Both the position numbers and the translations under genes were made by a program. A DNA stretch of 64,000 bases. Origin: Croceibacterium salegens (GTDB lineage: Bacteria; Pseudomonadota; Alphaproteobacteria; Sphingomonadales; Sphingomonadaceae). The notes under the pieces are model-generated. The model had not been told where the DNA came from. It made no database searches and saw only the letters and a program-made list of their open reading frames with translations. Positions 16,815 to 28,153 of the stretch are shown here, piece after piece. How positions within the stretch are numbered: the stretch's first letter is position 1; every line of letters starts with the position of its first letter. The stretch is from assembly GCF_009827435.1 (NCBI RefSeq), contig NZ_WTYM01000059.1, forward strand, positions 147,094 through 211,093, written 5' to 3'.

Positions 16815-17803
16815 GCGTCCTCGAACTCCTCGGTATCGATCGTCGGCCTTATCGCGTCGTGATAGCGATGACCGCGCACCGTGTCGTGGTTGATGATGCG
16901 CCCCGCCTCGGCGATCGCTTCGGCCGGGATGGCGAGCTCGGAGGAGGCCCAATTCTCTTCGAGGTGTGCGAGGCTCGTCGTGCCCGGGATGACGTGGCAG
17001 TTTTCGCCTTGTTCGAGGACCCAGCGCAGCGCCAGCTGGGCCGGCGTCACATTTTGGTCGGCGGCGAGTTCGCCGAGCCGTTCCACCAACCGCAGGTTGT
17101 GCGGCCAGTTTTCGGCGTTGAAGCGCGGCATCCTGGTGCGCAGGTCCTGCTCTTCGAGCGTCGAGGGATCCTTGAGCACCCCGCCAAAGGCGCCGCGCCC
17201 GGTGGGGCTGAAGGCCACGAGAGCGGTGCCCAGTTCCCTGGTCGCTTCGAGCACTCCGATCTCGACGTTGCGGGTCCACAGCGAATACTCGGGCTGCACC
17301 GCCGCCATGGGGTGCACGGCGTGGGCCTCGCGCAAGTGCGCCGCGCTCCACTCGCTGACCCCGTAGGCGCCGATCTTGCCCGCCTCGATCGCCCGCACCA
17401 TCGCCCCGACGCTGTCGGCGACCGGCACCTTGGGATCGAAGCGGTGCATGTAGAACAGGTCGATGTGATCGGTGCCGAGCCGCTCAAGGCTCGCATCGAG
17501 CGAAGTAGTGATCGCTTCCGGACTGCAATCTACGCCGCGTTTGGGCCCGTCGACGACGATTCCGACCTTGCTGGCGAGGAAGAACTCAGCCCTGCGGTGC
17601 ATCACCGCCTTCTTCAGCAGCGCCTCGTTCTTGCCGCCGCCGTAGATGTTGGCGGTATCGAGGTGGTTGTAGCCGATATCCAGCGCACGGTTGAGCAGAG
17701 CGATGCAGTCGTCCTCGCCCGGGGGCGTTCCATAGGCCCAGGACAGGTTCATGCAGCCGAGGCCGACGGGGTGAAGCGGTCGTCCGGCGATCGTACGCTG
17801 CAT
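16811..17803 (-). CDS. Aldo/keto reductase
   Basis: 330-residue NADPH-dependent (beta/alpha)8 reductase. Catalytic tetrad is visible as Asp49, Tyr54, Lys79 and His120. GLGCMN near 15 and the C-terminal VIPGTTSLAHLEEN (cofactor phosphate binding) support a full-length AKR, of the plant-type/auxin-induced branch. Start 17803 is the MQRTIAG methionine; an in-frame extension upstream lacks a ribosome site and overlaps the preceding gene. It lies 17 bases behind the 122-residue gene and overlaps the CmcJ gene by 4 bases. A likely role is reduction of an aromatic aldehyde or side-chain ketone. Confidence 0.88.
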   Translation of the reverse strand: MQRTIAGRPLHPVGLGCMNLSWAYGTPPGEDDCIALLNRALDIGYNHLDTANIYGGGKNEALLKKAVMHRRAEFFLASKVGIVVDGPKRGVDCSPEAITTSLDASLERLGTDHIDLFYMHRFDPKVPVADSVGAMVRAIEAGKIGAYGVSEWSAAHLREAHAVHPMAAVQPEYSLWTRNVEIGVLEATRELGTALVAFSPTGRGAFGGVLKDPSTLEEQDLRTRMPRFNAENWPHNLRLVERLGELAADQNVTPAQLALRWVLEQGENCHVIPGTTSLAHLEENWASSELAIPAEAIAEAGRIINHDTVRGHRYHDAIRPTIDTEEFEDA

Positions 17804-17820
17804 GTCAAGTTGGTCCTTCG

Positions 17821-18189
17821 TTAGTGGAGCGAGAAGCTGGTCCCGACCCACCGATAGAAGTCGTCCTGTACCGAGTTCAAGCCCTGGGCCGACTTCAGAT
17901 AGCCCTGGATGTCATCTTCGATCGCCTGCAGGCGCCATTTCGCCTGGTGATCGGCCAGGGCCTGGCGCAAGGCAAAGAAGCGCTCGGAAAACGCGTCCCT
18001 GAGCGCAGTATCGGCCTGCAACCTCGCGTCGGTTTTCATGTCCTGCAGGATTTCGAGCATCAGCATCGCATAGCGGCTGCGAAGCTTGACGATCTCGTTC
18101 TTGCTATCGGTGCCGCCGGCATCGGCCAACGATCGCATCTTGCGATACATCGTTTCGGCGTCGGCCAGCGTGGAATCCAGCTTGCCCAT
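17821..18189 (-). CDS. Unknown 122-residue helical protein
   Basis: Not recognised. Sequence is almost entirely helical and charged, without signal peptide, membrane segment or cysteine, and contains long amphipathic helices (about 8-60 and 62-110). Acidic/basic content and length suggest a small helical-bundle or regulatory protein. Start 18189 is preceded by GGGAGAGGGG, whose upstream edge lies in the 3' arm of a long hairpin (18200-18258), so translation could be affected by the fold. It sits 75 bases after ligC and 17 bases before the aldo/keto reductase, in the same direction. The frame is also open upstream through the hairpin, without a better start. Confidence 0.6.
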   Translation of the reverse strand: MGKLDSTLADAETMYRKMRSLADAGGTDSKNEIVKLRSRYAMLMLEILQDMKTDARLQADTALRDAFSERFFALRQALADHQAKWRLQAIEDDIQGYLKSAQGLNSVQDDFYRWVGTSFSLH

Positions 18190-18199
18190 TGGCCCCTCT

Positions 18200-18258
18200 C
18201 CCAACTTGACCCCATAAATGGGGACTCCCTTCCTCCATTTTGCCGGAATCAAGTTGGG
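18200..18258 (-). repeat. Long inverted repeat between ligC and the next gene
   Basis: Outer 9-base arms CCCAACTTG/CAAGTTGGG are perfect and enclose an inner perfect hairpin CCCCAT-AA-ATGGGG (18210-18223). On the transcribed strand the 3' outer arm runs directly into the GGGAGAGG ribosome site of the 122-residue gene. It may stabilise the upstream ligABC mRNA or limit read-through. Confidence 0.75.
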
Positions 18259-18264
18259 AAATGG

Positions 18265-19221
18265 TTACGACCAGCCGTCTTGCGCCTCAAGGCTCTTTGC
18301 GAGTTCGCCGATCACGCGGTAGCAATCGAGCACCTGGGCCACCGAGGAATTCGGCTCGCGGCCCTCGCGAATTGCGGCGATGAACTCGCGGTCCTGCAGC
18401 TCGATTCCGTTGTTGCTCACCGTCACGCCTGAGAGGTCGATCGGCTCTTCCTTGCCGGTCACGAGGTCGTCGTAACGCGCGATGTAGGTCGCAGTGTCGC
18501 CGATGTAGCGGAAGAAGGTGCCGAGCGGACCGTCGTTGTTGAACGACAGCGAGAGCGTGCAGATCGCGCCGCTCTGGCTCTTGAGCTGGATCGACATGTC
18601 CATGGCGATGCCGAGATCCGGGTGCTTCGGCCCCTGGATGGCGTTGGCAGTGACGATCTTGCCGGCCTGATAGGCGAACAGATCGATGGTGTGCGCCGCG
18701 TGGTGCCACAGGAGGTGGTCGGTCCAGCTGCGCGCCTCGCCCTTGGCGTTCATGTTCTTGCGGCGGAAAAAGTAGGTCTGCACGTCCATCTGCTGGACGT
18801 TGAAGTCGCCCGCCACGATCCTGTTGTGCACGTACTGGTGGCTCGGATTGAAGCGCCGGGTGTGCCCGACCATGCAGACGAGGCCGGTTTCCTGCTGCTT
18901 CTTCAGCACCGCTTCGGCATCGGCCCAGCTGTCGGACAGCGGGATCTCGACCTGCACGTGCTTGCCCGCCTCCATGCAGGCGATCGCCTGTTCGGCGTGC
19001 ATCTGCGTCGGGGTGCACAGGATCACCGCGTCGACGTCGTCCCGGGCTAGCGCCTCGGCGAGGTCGGTGCCGGCATGCGGAGCGCCGTACTTGGCGGCGA
19101 CTTCCGCCGCCTGTTCGGCCCGGCGCGAGATGATCGAGGTGATCGAAACCCCGTCGATGTTCTTCAGGCCGTCGAGGTGCTTTTCACCGAAAGCGCCGGC
19201 TCCGGCGAGTGCGATACGCAT
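18265..19221 (-). CDS. ligC: 4-carboxy-2-hydroxymuconate-6-semialdehyde dehydrogenase
   Basis: 318-residue Gfo/Idh/MocA oxidoreductase. It oxidises the hemiacetal form of 4-carboxy-2-hydroxymuconate-6-semialdehyde to 2-pyrone-4,6-dicarboxylate with NADP+. Rossmann motif GAGAFG at 7-12, and long blocks identical with the remembered SYK-6 LigC (MRIALAGAGAFGEKHLDGLK, ILCTPTQMHAEQAIACM, SWTDHLLWHHAAHT, FNNDGPLGTFFRYIGDT). Start 19221 has CAGGAGAG upstream. It follows ligB by 20 bases. Full length, nothing unusual. Confidence 0.96.
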   Translation of the reverse strand: MRIALAGAGAFGEKHLDGLKNIDGVSITSIISRRAEQAAEVAAKYGAPHAGTDLAEALARDDVDAVILCTPTQMHAEQAIACMEAGKHVQVEIPLSDSWADAEAVLKKQQETGLVCMVGHTRRFNPSHQYVHNRIVAGDFNVQQMDVQTYFFRRKNMNAKGEARSWTDHLLWHHAAHTIDLFAYQAGKIVTANAIQGPKHPDLGIAMDMSIQLKSQSGAICTLSLSFNNDGPLGTFFRYIGDTATYIARYDDLVTGKEEPIDLSGVTVSNNGIELQDREFIAAIREGREPNSSVAQVLDCYRVIGELAKSLEAQDGWS

Positions 19222-19241
19222 CAAATACTCTCCTGTCTGGA

Positions 19242-20573
<1,332 letters not shown>

Positions 20574-20577
<4 letters not shown>

Positions 20578-20873
20578 TGATCCGTCCATTCATAGGTCAG
20601 CGGGGCCTCGCGGAAGGCGAAGCGGTCGATGTGGCGTTCGATCACGCCGCGCATGCGTTCGTTCTCTTCCGCGTCGGCAGTGGTCAGGGTGATGCCAATC
20701 CCGTCCTTGTGCGCGGTCATTACGGCATTCGTGTGCTCGCTGAAGGGGAACACCCCCATGCCGTCGCCGTCGTCGTAGCTGGTCGCCATCTTGTGGCCCC
20801 AGTGGCTGACGAGCTGCTTGATGTAGCGCTCGGGCTGCTCGCAATAGGCCATTCCGGTTGCGGTGGCGCTCAC
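20574..20873 (-). CDS. DUF2218 family small protein within the lig operon
   Basis: 99-residue protein matching DUF2218: PERYIKQLVSHWGHK near 14-28, a central beta part, and the closing ERHIDRFAFRE segment with a final aromatic-rich tail (EWTDQ). Starts with GTG (20873), its GTGA overlapping the ligJ stop; its own stop overlaps the ligA start. This tight position on both sides implies equal expression with ligJ and ligA. Members elsewhere are often near siderophore or metal transport genes and have no assigned reaction. Here a role such as maintaining the dioxygenase iron or binding an intermediate is possible, but purely inferred. Confidence 0.85.
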
Positions 20874-21895
20874 AGCCCGCGTTCCTTGAGGATTGCATCG
20901 AGCCGCGGATAGACGATCCGGGCGTTGCCTTCGAAAATCATGTGCTTCTCTTCGGCGGAGATATCGAGTGCATCGATGTAGCGCTTGGTATCGTCGAAAT
21001 AGAAGCCGGTAGTCGGGTCGATCCCGCGCACCGCGCCGACCATTTCGCTGCCGAACAGGATGTTCTTGTTCTCGATCACGTCGGCCAGCAGGTCGATGCC
21101 CGGCTGGTGATAGACGCAGGTGTCGAAGAACACATTGTTCATCAGGTGCACCTGCAGGTCAGGCTGCTTGAGCATGTCGGCGAGGCCCCGGTAGCGGCCC
21201 CAGTGATAGGGCACAGCGCCGCCGCCGTGCGGGATGATCAATTTGAGCGTCGGGAAGCGGGAGAACAGATCGCCCTGCAGCAGTTGCATGAAGGCGACGG
21301 TGTCGGCGGCGAGATAGTATCCGCCGGTGGCGTGCATCGCCGGGTTGCAGCTGCCCGAGACGTGGATCATCGCCGGGACTTCCAGCTCGCACATCGCCTC
21401 GTAGATCGGGAACCAGTATTCGTCGGTCAGCGGCGGGTGCTGGAAGTGGCCGCCGCCCGGATCGGGGTTGAGGTTGCAGACGACGAAGTTCAGTTCCTCG
21501 ACGCAGCGGCGCAACTCGCGTACGCTCTCCGACATGTCCGACTTCGGGCTCTGCGGCAGCATGCAGCCGCCGATGAAGGTATCGGGGAACAGCTGCGTCA
21601 CGCGATAGATCAGGTCGTTGCACCGCTTCGCCCATTCGCTCGCCACCGCCTGGTCGCCGACGTGCGGCGCCATCGCGCTGGCCCGGGGGCTGAAGATAGT
21701 GAAGTCGGCGCCGCGTTCTTTGATCAGGCGCAACTGATTGGCCTCGATCGTCTCGCGAATCTCGTCGTCCGAGATCTCGGGGTAGGGCGGGCATTCGGTG
21801 CCGGCCTTGAAGGCGGCCTTCTGTTCCTCGCGCCAGGCATCATGCCCCTTGGGGAGCACAGTATAGTGGCCGTGGCAGTCGATAATCAGGCTCAT
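20870..21895 (-). CDS. ligJ: 4-oxalomesaconate hydratase
   Basis: 341-residue amidohydrolase-superfamily enzyme, the same length as SYK-6 LigJ. It hydrates 4-oxalomesaconate (enol form) to 4-carboxy-4-hydroxy-2-oxoadipate. Metal-binding His8 and His10 are in DCHGH at the N-terminus, and a later IHVSGSCNP and IPHGGGAVPYHWGR (about 215-228) are family blocks; a C-terminal ILFGSEMVGA completes the site. Start 21895 forms an ATGA overlap with the upstream dehydrogenase. Note that LigJ differs from the cupin-type GalB hydratase used by pseudomonads. Confidence 0.95.
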   Translation of the reverse strand: MSLIIDCHGHYTVLPKGHDAWREEQKAAFKAGTECPPYPEISDDEIRETIEANQLRLIKERGADFTIFSPRASAMAPHVGDQAVASEWAKRCNDLIYRVTQLFPDTFIGGCMLPQSPKSDMSESVRELRRCVEELNFVVCNLNPDPGGGHFQHPPLTDEYWFPIYEAMCELEVPAMIHVSGSCNPAMHATGGYYLAADTVAFMQLLQGDLFSRFPTLKLIIPHGGGAVPYHWGRYRGLADMLKQPDLQVHLMNNVFFDTCVYHQPGIDLLADVIENKNILFGSEMVGAVRGIDPTTGFYFDDTKRYIDALDISAEEKHMIFEGNARIVYPRLDAILKERGL

Positions 21896-22728
21896 GCAGC
21901 TTGGTCTTTCCGGGTCCGTGCGCCCTCTCCGGCGCGGCGCTGTAACTTGACGGTGCCTTCGCTCATCACCGGCTCGATGCCGAGCGCGGCGAGGGTCTTG
22001 CACACTTCTTCCATTTCCGCCGCGCGGCGCAAGCCATGCGTGTCCATGCGTTCCTTGTTGTAGGCGGTCTTCGCGGCCCAGCCGATCGCCTTCTCGCTGG
22101 CATCGAGCGAGGCCATGACCTCGTCGAACACGCCGGCGGCCTGGGCGGCCGCAGCGCATTCGCTGGTCAGCGCTTCGAGCCCCTTGACCATGACCGAGCG
22201 GATCATCTTGATGGCGCTGGCCCGGCCGATTTCCTCGCCGACGATGCGGGTCTTGCCAAAGCCGAGGGCCTTGAGGGCTGTTTCCGCCGCGCCGGCATGT
22301 TCACCGGCCAGCAACAGCGGCACGTCGAGCGCCGCCGGATCGACCGGAGCCATCACCGCGACATCGACATAACGCCCTCCCGCCGCTGCGATCGCTTCGG
22401 CAGCGGCGCGCTTGGTCTGTGGGGCGACCGAGTTCAGGTCGCACCACAGCGCGCCCGCGGGCAGAAGTGCGGCATAGTCCTGCGCGGCAGGCAGTGCGGC
22501 ATCGGCGGTGACGAGGCTCAGGACAATGTCGGCACCGGCCAGCGCAGCGGCCGGATCGGCGGCGGCGTCGACCCCGCAATCGGCCATCGCTGCGCGGCGT
22601 TCGGCCAGCACGTCCCAGCCCCTGGCATGGCCCTGCCAGCCGCCAGAGCGAGCAAAGGTCGACCCGGCTTCGCCGAAGCCGACAAGCGCCACCCGCGGGG
22701 GCGAAAAGGGCGTATTCGAGTCTGGCAT
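21892..22728 (-). CDS. NAD(P)-dependent dehydrogenase, 6-phosphogluconate-dehydrogenase-like with DUF1932
   Basis: 278-residue protein: N-terminal Rossmann domain with GFGEAGSTFA (17-26), a DLNSVAP segment in place of the usual hydroxyacid-dehydrogenase substrate motif, and a C-terminal DUF1932 helical domain (about 180-255) with KMIRSVMVKGLEAL. It heads the leftward lig operon and overlaps ligJ by four bases. Relatives reduce or oxidise beta-hydroxyacids, and it may act on a hydroxylated dicarboxylate that arises as a side product of the pathway. The reaction is not established. Confidence 0.83.
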   Translation of the reverse strand: MPDSNTPFSPPRVALVGFGEAGSTFARSGGWQGHARGWDVLAERRAAMADCGVDAAADPAAALAGADIVLSLVTADAALPAAQDYAALLPAGALWCDLNSVAPQTKRAAAEAIAAAGGRYVDVAVMAPVDPAALDVPLLLAGEHAGAAETALKALGFGKTRIVGEEIGRASAIKMIRSVMVKGLEALTSECAAAAQAAGVFDEVMASLDASEKAIGWAAKTAYNKERMDTHGLRRAAEMEEVCKTLAALGIEPVMSEGTVKLQRRAGEGARTRKDQAA

Positions 22729-22745
22729 CCTCTTGGCGTTCGCCT

Positions 22746-22769
22746 TACAGACTGTATGTGTTACTTACA
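22746..22769. promoter_or_regulatory. Overlapping palindromes in the divergent lig promoter region
   Basis: TACAG-A-CTGTA (22746-22756) is a perfect 5-base inverted repeat, and TGTATGTGTTACTTACA (22753-22769) is a TGTA-N9-TACA element similar to the one at 3190-3206 (12 of 17 positions). They lie 18 bases upstream of the leftward operon and 88 upstream of ligK. Candidate binding site for a pathway regulator, which is not encoded in this window next to the operon. Confidence 0.5.
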
Positions 22770-22856
22770 AGTTTGCGGGCTGGTCCAAGACTCCCTTGAC
22801 GGAGCGGGGGCGGCCAGTCCACCGCAGCAAAAATTGCCCCGAGGAGAGTCGAACTT

Positions 22857-23521
22857 ATGTCAGGCGTGGTCGTCCAGAACATCGAACGTGCGGACCTGGA
22901 AGTCGTCACGGCGCTCGGCAAGTGCGGGGTGGCCACGGTGCACGAAGCGCAGGGCCGTACCGGGCTGCTCGCAAGCTACATGCGCCCGATATATTCCGGC
23001 GCTCGGATCGGCGCCACGGCGGTGACCATCTCGGTTCCCCCGGGCGACAACTACATGGTCCACGCCGCGATCGAGCAGTGCCGCGAAGGCGACGTGCTCG
23101 TGATTGCGCCGACATCCCCTTGCGAAGACGGCTATTTCGGCGACCTCCTCGCCACCAGCGCGCAGGCGCGCGGCGTGCGCGGGCTGATTATCGACGCCGG
23201 TATCCGCGACGTGCGCGACCTCAAGGAAATGGACTTCCCGGTCTGGGCCAAGCGCATCTTCGCGCAGGGCACGATCAAGGCCAGCCTCGGCAGCGTTAAT
23301 GTCGATGTCGTCTGCGCCGGCGCCTACGTCCGGCCGGGCGATGTGATCGTGGCCGACGACGACGGCGTCTGCGTGGTCAAGCGCGAGGATGCCGAGGCGG
23401 TGCTCAAGAAAGCCCAGGCGCGCGAAGCCAACGAGGAAGTGAAGCGCCAGAAGCTCGCTTCCGGTGTGCTCGGCCTCGACATGTACGGCTTCCGCCAGAA
23501 GCTCACCGACATGGGGCTGAA

Positions 23522-23531
<10 letters not shown>
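22857..23531 (+). CDS. ligK: 4-carboxy-4-hydroxy-2-oxoadipate aldolase / oxaloacetate decarboxylase
   Basis: 224-residue RraA-like class II aldolase. It splits 4-carboxy-4-hydroxy-2-oxoadipate to pyruvate and oxaloacetate, and can decarboxylate oxaloacetate, with a divalent metal. Family blocks visible: [11 protein letters not shown] near 22, [15 protein letters not shown] (97-111) and [11 protein letters not shown] (114-124) that provides the metal and substrate contacts. Start 22857 has GAGGAG upstream. First gene of the rightward operon; ligU overlaps its end by ten bases. Confidence 0.95.
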
Positions 23532-26149
<2,618 letters not shown>

Positions 26150-26244
26150 CTCAGTGCGGCGGAACGCAAGGACTTCCCGCATGTTACCTTGAACATACAA
26201 CTCTGCCGCGAGGGCTGAGGACGAAGGCTAGGGAAGCAAGAACT

Positions 26245-27030
26245 CTGATAGTTTCGAAATTCTACCAGCTGCCGGTCGCCGCGGCGATCGCCGCGCTTTT
26301 CGCCGCACCGGCCAGTGCGGAAGACAAGGAACCGTGGCGCTATCGCGTCGGCGCCGGGGCGCAGGTCAAACCGCAGTATCCCGGCGCCGACGACGTTTCG
26401 GTCCTGCCGATGTTCGACATCGACCGCACGCGCGGCGATGAACCCTTCGAATTCGAGGCGGCCGACGACAGCTTCGGTTTCAACCTGGTCAACTCCGGCG
26501 GTTTCGAATTTGGACCAGCGGTGTCGCTGGTCGGCAAGCGTAAATCGAAGGAAGTCGGGACCGCGACGCCCAATGTCGACCGGATCATCGAAGTCGGCGC
26601 CTTCGCCAATTACTGGCTCGGCGAGAATTTCCGCCTGCATAGCGAAGTCCGCCGGGGCGTGACCGGGCACGAGGGCTGGGAAGTCGACGGCGGTGCCGAC
26701 GTGGTCTGGCGCGACGGGGACAAGTGGCTTGTTTCGCTCGGCCCGAGGGTCACCTGGGCGGACCACAAATTCCACGACGCTTATTTCTCTGTAACGCCGG
26801 CCACCTCACTCGCCACAGGTCTGCCGGTCTACGAGGCGAACGGCGGGCTCGAATCCTACGGCGCGACAGCCAGCGGTGAACTGGCTCTCACTCAACGCTG
26901 GGGCCTCTCGCTCTACGCCAAGTACGAACGGCTCACCGGCGACGCGGCGGACTCGCCGATCGTCCGGCAGTATGGCTCACGTGACCAGTTCTCCGGCGGC
27001 TTGGCGCTGAGCTACACCTTCGGCCGCTAG
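26245..27030 (+). CDS. MipA/OmpV family outer-membrane protein without a standard start codon
   Basis: About 261 residues: a clear signal peptide (VAAAIAALFAAPASA-E) followed by an OmpV-type beta barrel with YRVGAGAQVKPQYPGAD and the terminal LSYTFGR. No ATG, GTG or TTG lies near the signal peptide in this frame. The reading frame runs CTG-ATA-GTT-TCG-AAA at 26245-26259. CTG has GGGAA nine bases upstream; ATA would be a one-base change from ATG in front of VSKFYQ. The call uses CTG. Members of the family are linked to scaffold or antibiotic-permeability roles in the outer membrane. Either rare-codon initiation or a recent start loss is possible. Confidence 0.75.
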   Translation: MIVSKFYQLPVAAAIAALFAAPASAEDKEPWRYRVGAGAQVKPQYPGADDVSVLPMFDIDRTRGDEPFEFEAADDSFGFNLVNSGGFEFGPAVSLVGKRKSKEVGTATPNVDRIIEVGAFANYWLGENFRLHSEVRRGVTGHEGWEVDGGADVVWRDGDKWLVSLGPRVTWADHKFHDAYFSVTPATSLATGLPVYEANGGLESYGATASGELALTQRWGLSLYAKYERLTGDAADSPIVRQYGSRDQFSGGLALSYTFGR

Positions 27031-27118
27031 TCGCGCGCCAATGCAACTTCCTTGGCCTGCCGCCTGAGTGGGGTATGATGCCGGGCATGGCGTCTCAGTA
27101 CGCTGGAGGAGAGATGAC

Positions 27119-27826
27119 ATGGCAGGAATTAGTCGCAGGGAAGCGATCGCTACGGCATCGATAGGAGCAGCAGGACTGGCCCTAGCTCCCTCGGCCGCGT
27201 CAGGCCAGGCCACTGCACCGGTCCCGGCCTTCGCCGGCAATCACCAGCCAAAGCCGCTGCGCTTCGATCCGGCGCGGCTCACCGGCCTGTCCGAAAAGCT
27301 CATCACCTCGCACTGGCAGAACAATTACCAGGGCTCTGTGCGGGCGCTCAATATGGTCGAGCAAAGGCTGGCCGCTGCCATGGCCGACACCGATTTCCCC
27401 GCGGTGATCTACGGCGGGCTCAAGCGCGAGGAACTGCACCGGACCGGCTCGGTGATACTGCACGAGCTGTACTTCGACGGCCTCGGCGGCGACGGCAAGC
27501 CGAGTGGCAGCGTGGCTCAGGCACTCGCCGCGGCGTTCGGTTCGATCGAGGCGTGGGAGGCCGAATTCCGCCGCACCGCGATGTCGCTCGCCGGCGGTTC
27601 GGGATGGTGCGTGCTGAGCTACAACCAGTCGACCGGCTCGCTGCACAACTACTGGGCGTGGGACCACATGCATTCAGCGGTCACCGGCGCCCCGCTGATC
27701 GCACTCGATATGTACGAGCATTCCTACCACATGGACTACGGCACCGCGGCGGCGAAGTATGTCGATGCCTTCCTTGCCAACCTTGATTGGGAGATTGTCG
27801 ACGCCCGGCTGGCCGCAGCACGGTGA
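27119..27826 (+). CDS. Exported Fe/Mn-type superoxide dismutase
   Basis: 235-residue protein with a twin-arginine-type signal (SRREAIATA near 5-13 and an alanine-rich core), so it probably acts in the periplasm. Metal ligands are His65, His115, Asp197 and His201 ([13 protein letters not shown]), as in the Fe/Mn family, but the usual Trp of DxWEH is Tyr here and the GSGWxWL region reads SGWCVLSYN, so it belongs to a diverged branch. Start 27119 has GGAGGAG in front. It stands alone. Whether it is a working dismutase with Fe or Mn cannot be said from sequence. Confidence 0.85.
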   Translation: MAGISRREAIATASIGAAGLALAPSAASGQATAPVPAFAGNHQPKPLRFDPARLTGLSEKLITSHWQNNYQGSVRALNMVEQRLAAAMADTDFPAVIYGGLKREELHRTGSVILHELYFDGLGGDGKPSGSVAQALAAAFGSIEAWEAEFRRTAMSLAGGSGWCVLSYNQSTGSLHNYWAWDHMHSAVTGAPLIALDMYEHSYHMDYGTAAAKYVDAFLANLDWEIVDARLAAAR

Positions 27827-27873
27827 ACTGCTCCCCGACTTAACCGTGTGTAACCGTTAAGCGCTGTGCGCCG

Positions 27874-27887
27874 CACCAAATTTGGTG
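27874..27887. promoter_or_regulatory. 14-base perfect palindrome, candidate operator
   Basis: CACCAAATTTGGTG, 267 bases upstream of the TPR signalling gene in the 327-base gap (27827-28153). The same gap begins with CTTAAC-N11-GTTAAG at 27839-27861 just after the dismutase stop. No gene was seen in the gap. Confidence 0.4.
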
Positions 27888-28030
27888 TCATGGGCTGTCG
27901 GGCGCCGGCTCCCAGGCCTTCGGGTCGCCAAGTCGAATCCCGGGTCCGGTGCCTTTCAAGCGTCCCGTACATGTGCCGACGGATCCCAAGCTCCGACGCA
28001 GCCGTACGTGGATTTGTGCCGTATGCACGA

Positions 28031-28084
28031 CGTCCCGGGTACTCCAAGGAAGATTAGGGACATCCTCCTGGAGTGCTCGGGACG
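28031..28084 (+). other. Long 16-base-pair stem-loop upstream of the TPR gene
   Basis: CGTCCCGGGTACTCCA pairs with TGGAGTGCTCGGGACG including two G-U pairs, with a 22-base loop that holds an extra AGGA/TCCT pair. It ends about 70 bases before the start codon of the TPR gene, so it would lie in a long leader or act as a terminator/attenuator in either direction; there is no T-tract. Confidence 0.5.
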
Positions 28085-28153
28085 GCTCGCGGTGCGATGA
28101 ATTCGCCGTTTGCTCCACCCCGGCGGCTTGGCTAGACCAAGCGAAGGGGAGCC

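Noticed and set aside
18190..18252. Extension of the 122-residue protein through the hairpin
   Set aside because: The ribosome site GGGAGAGGGG lies inside this extension directly before the ATG at 18189.
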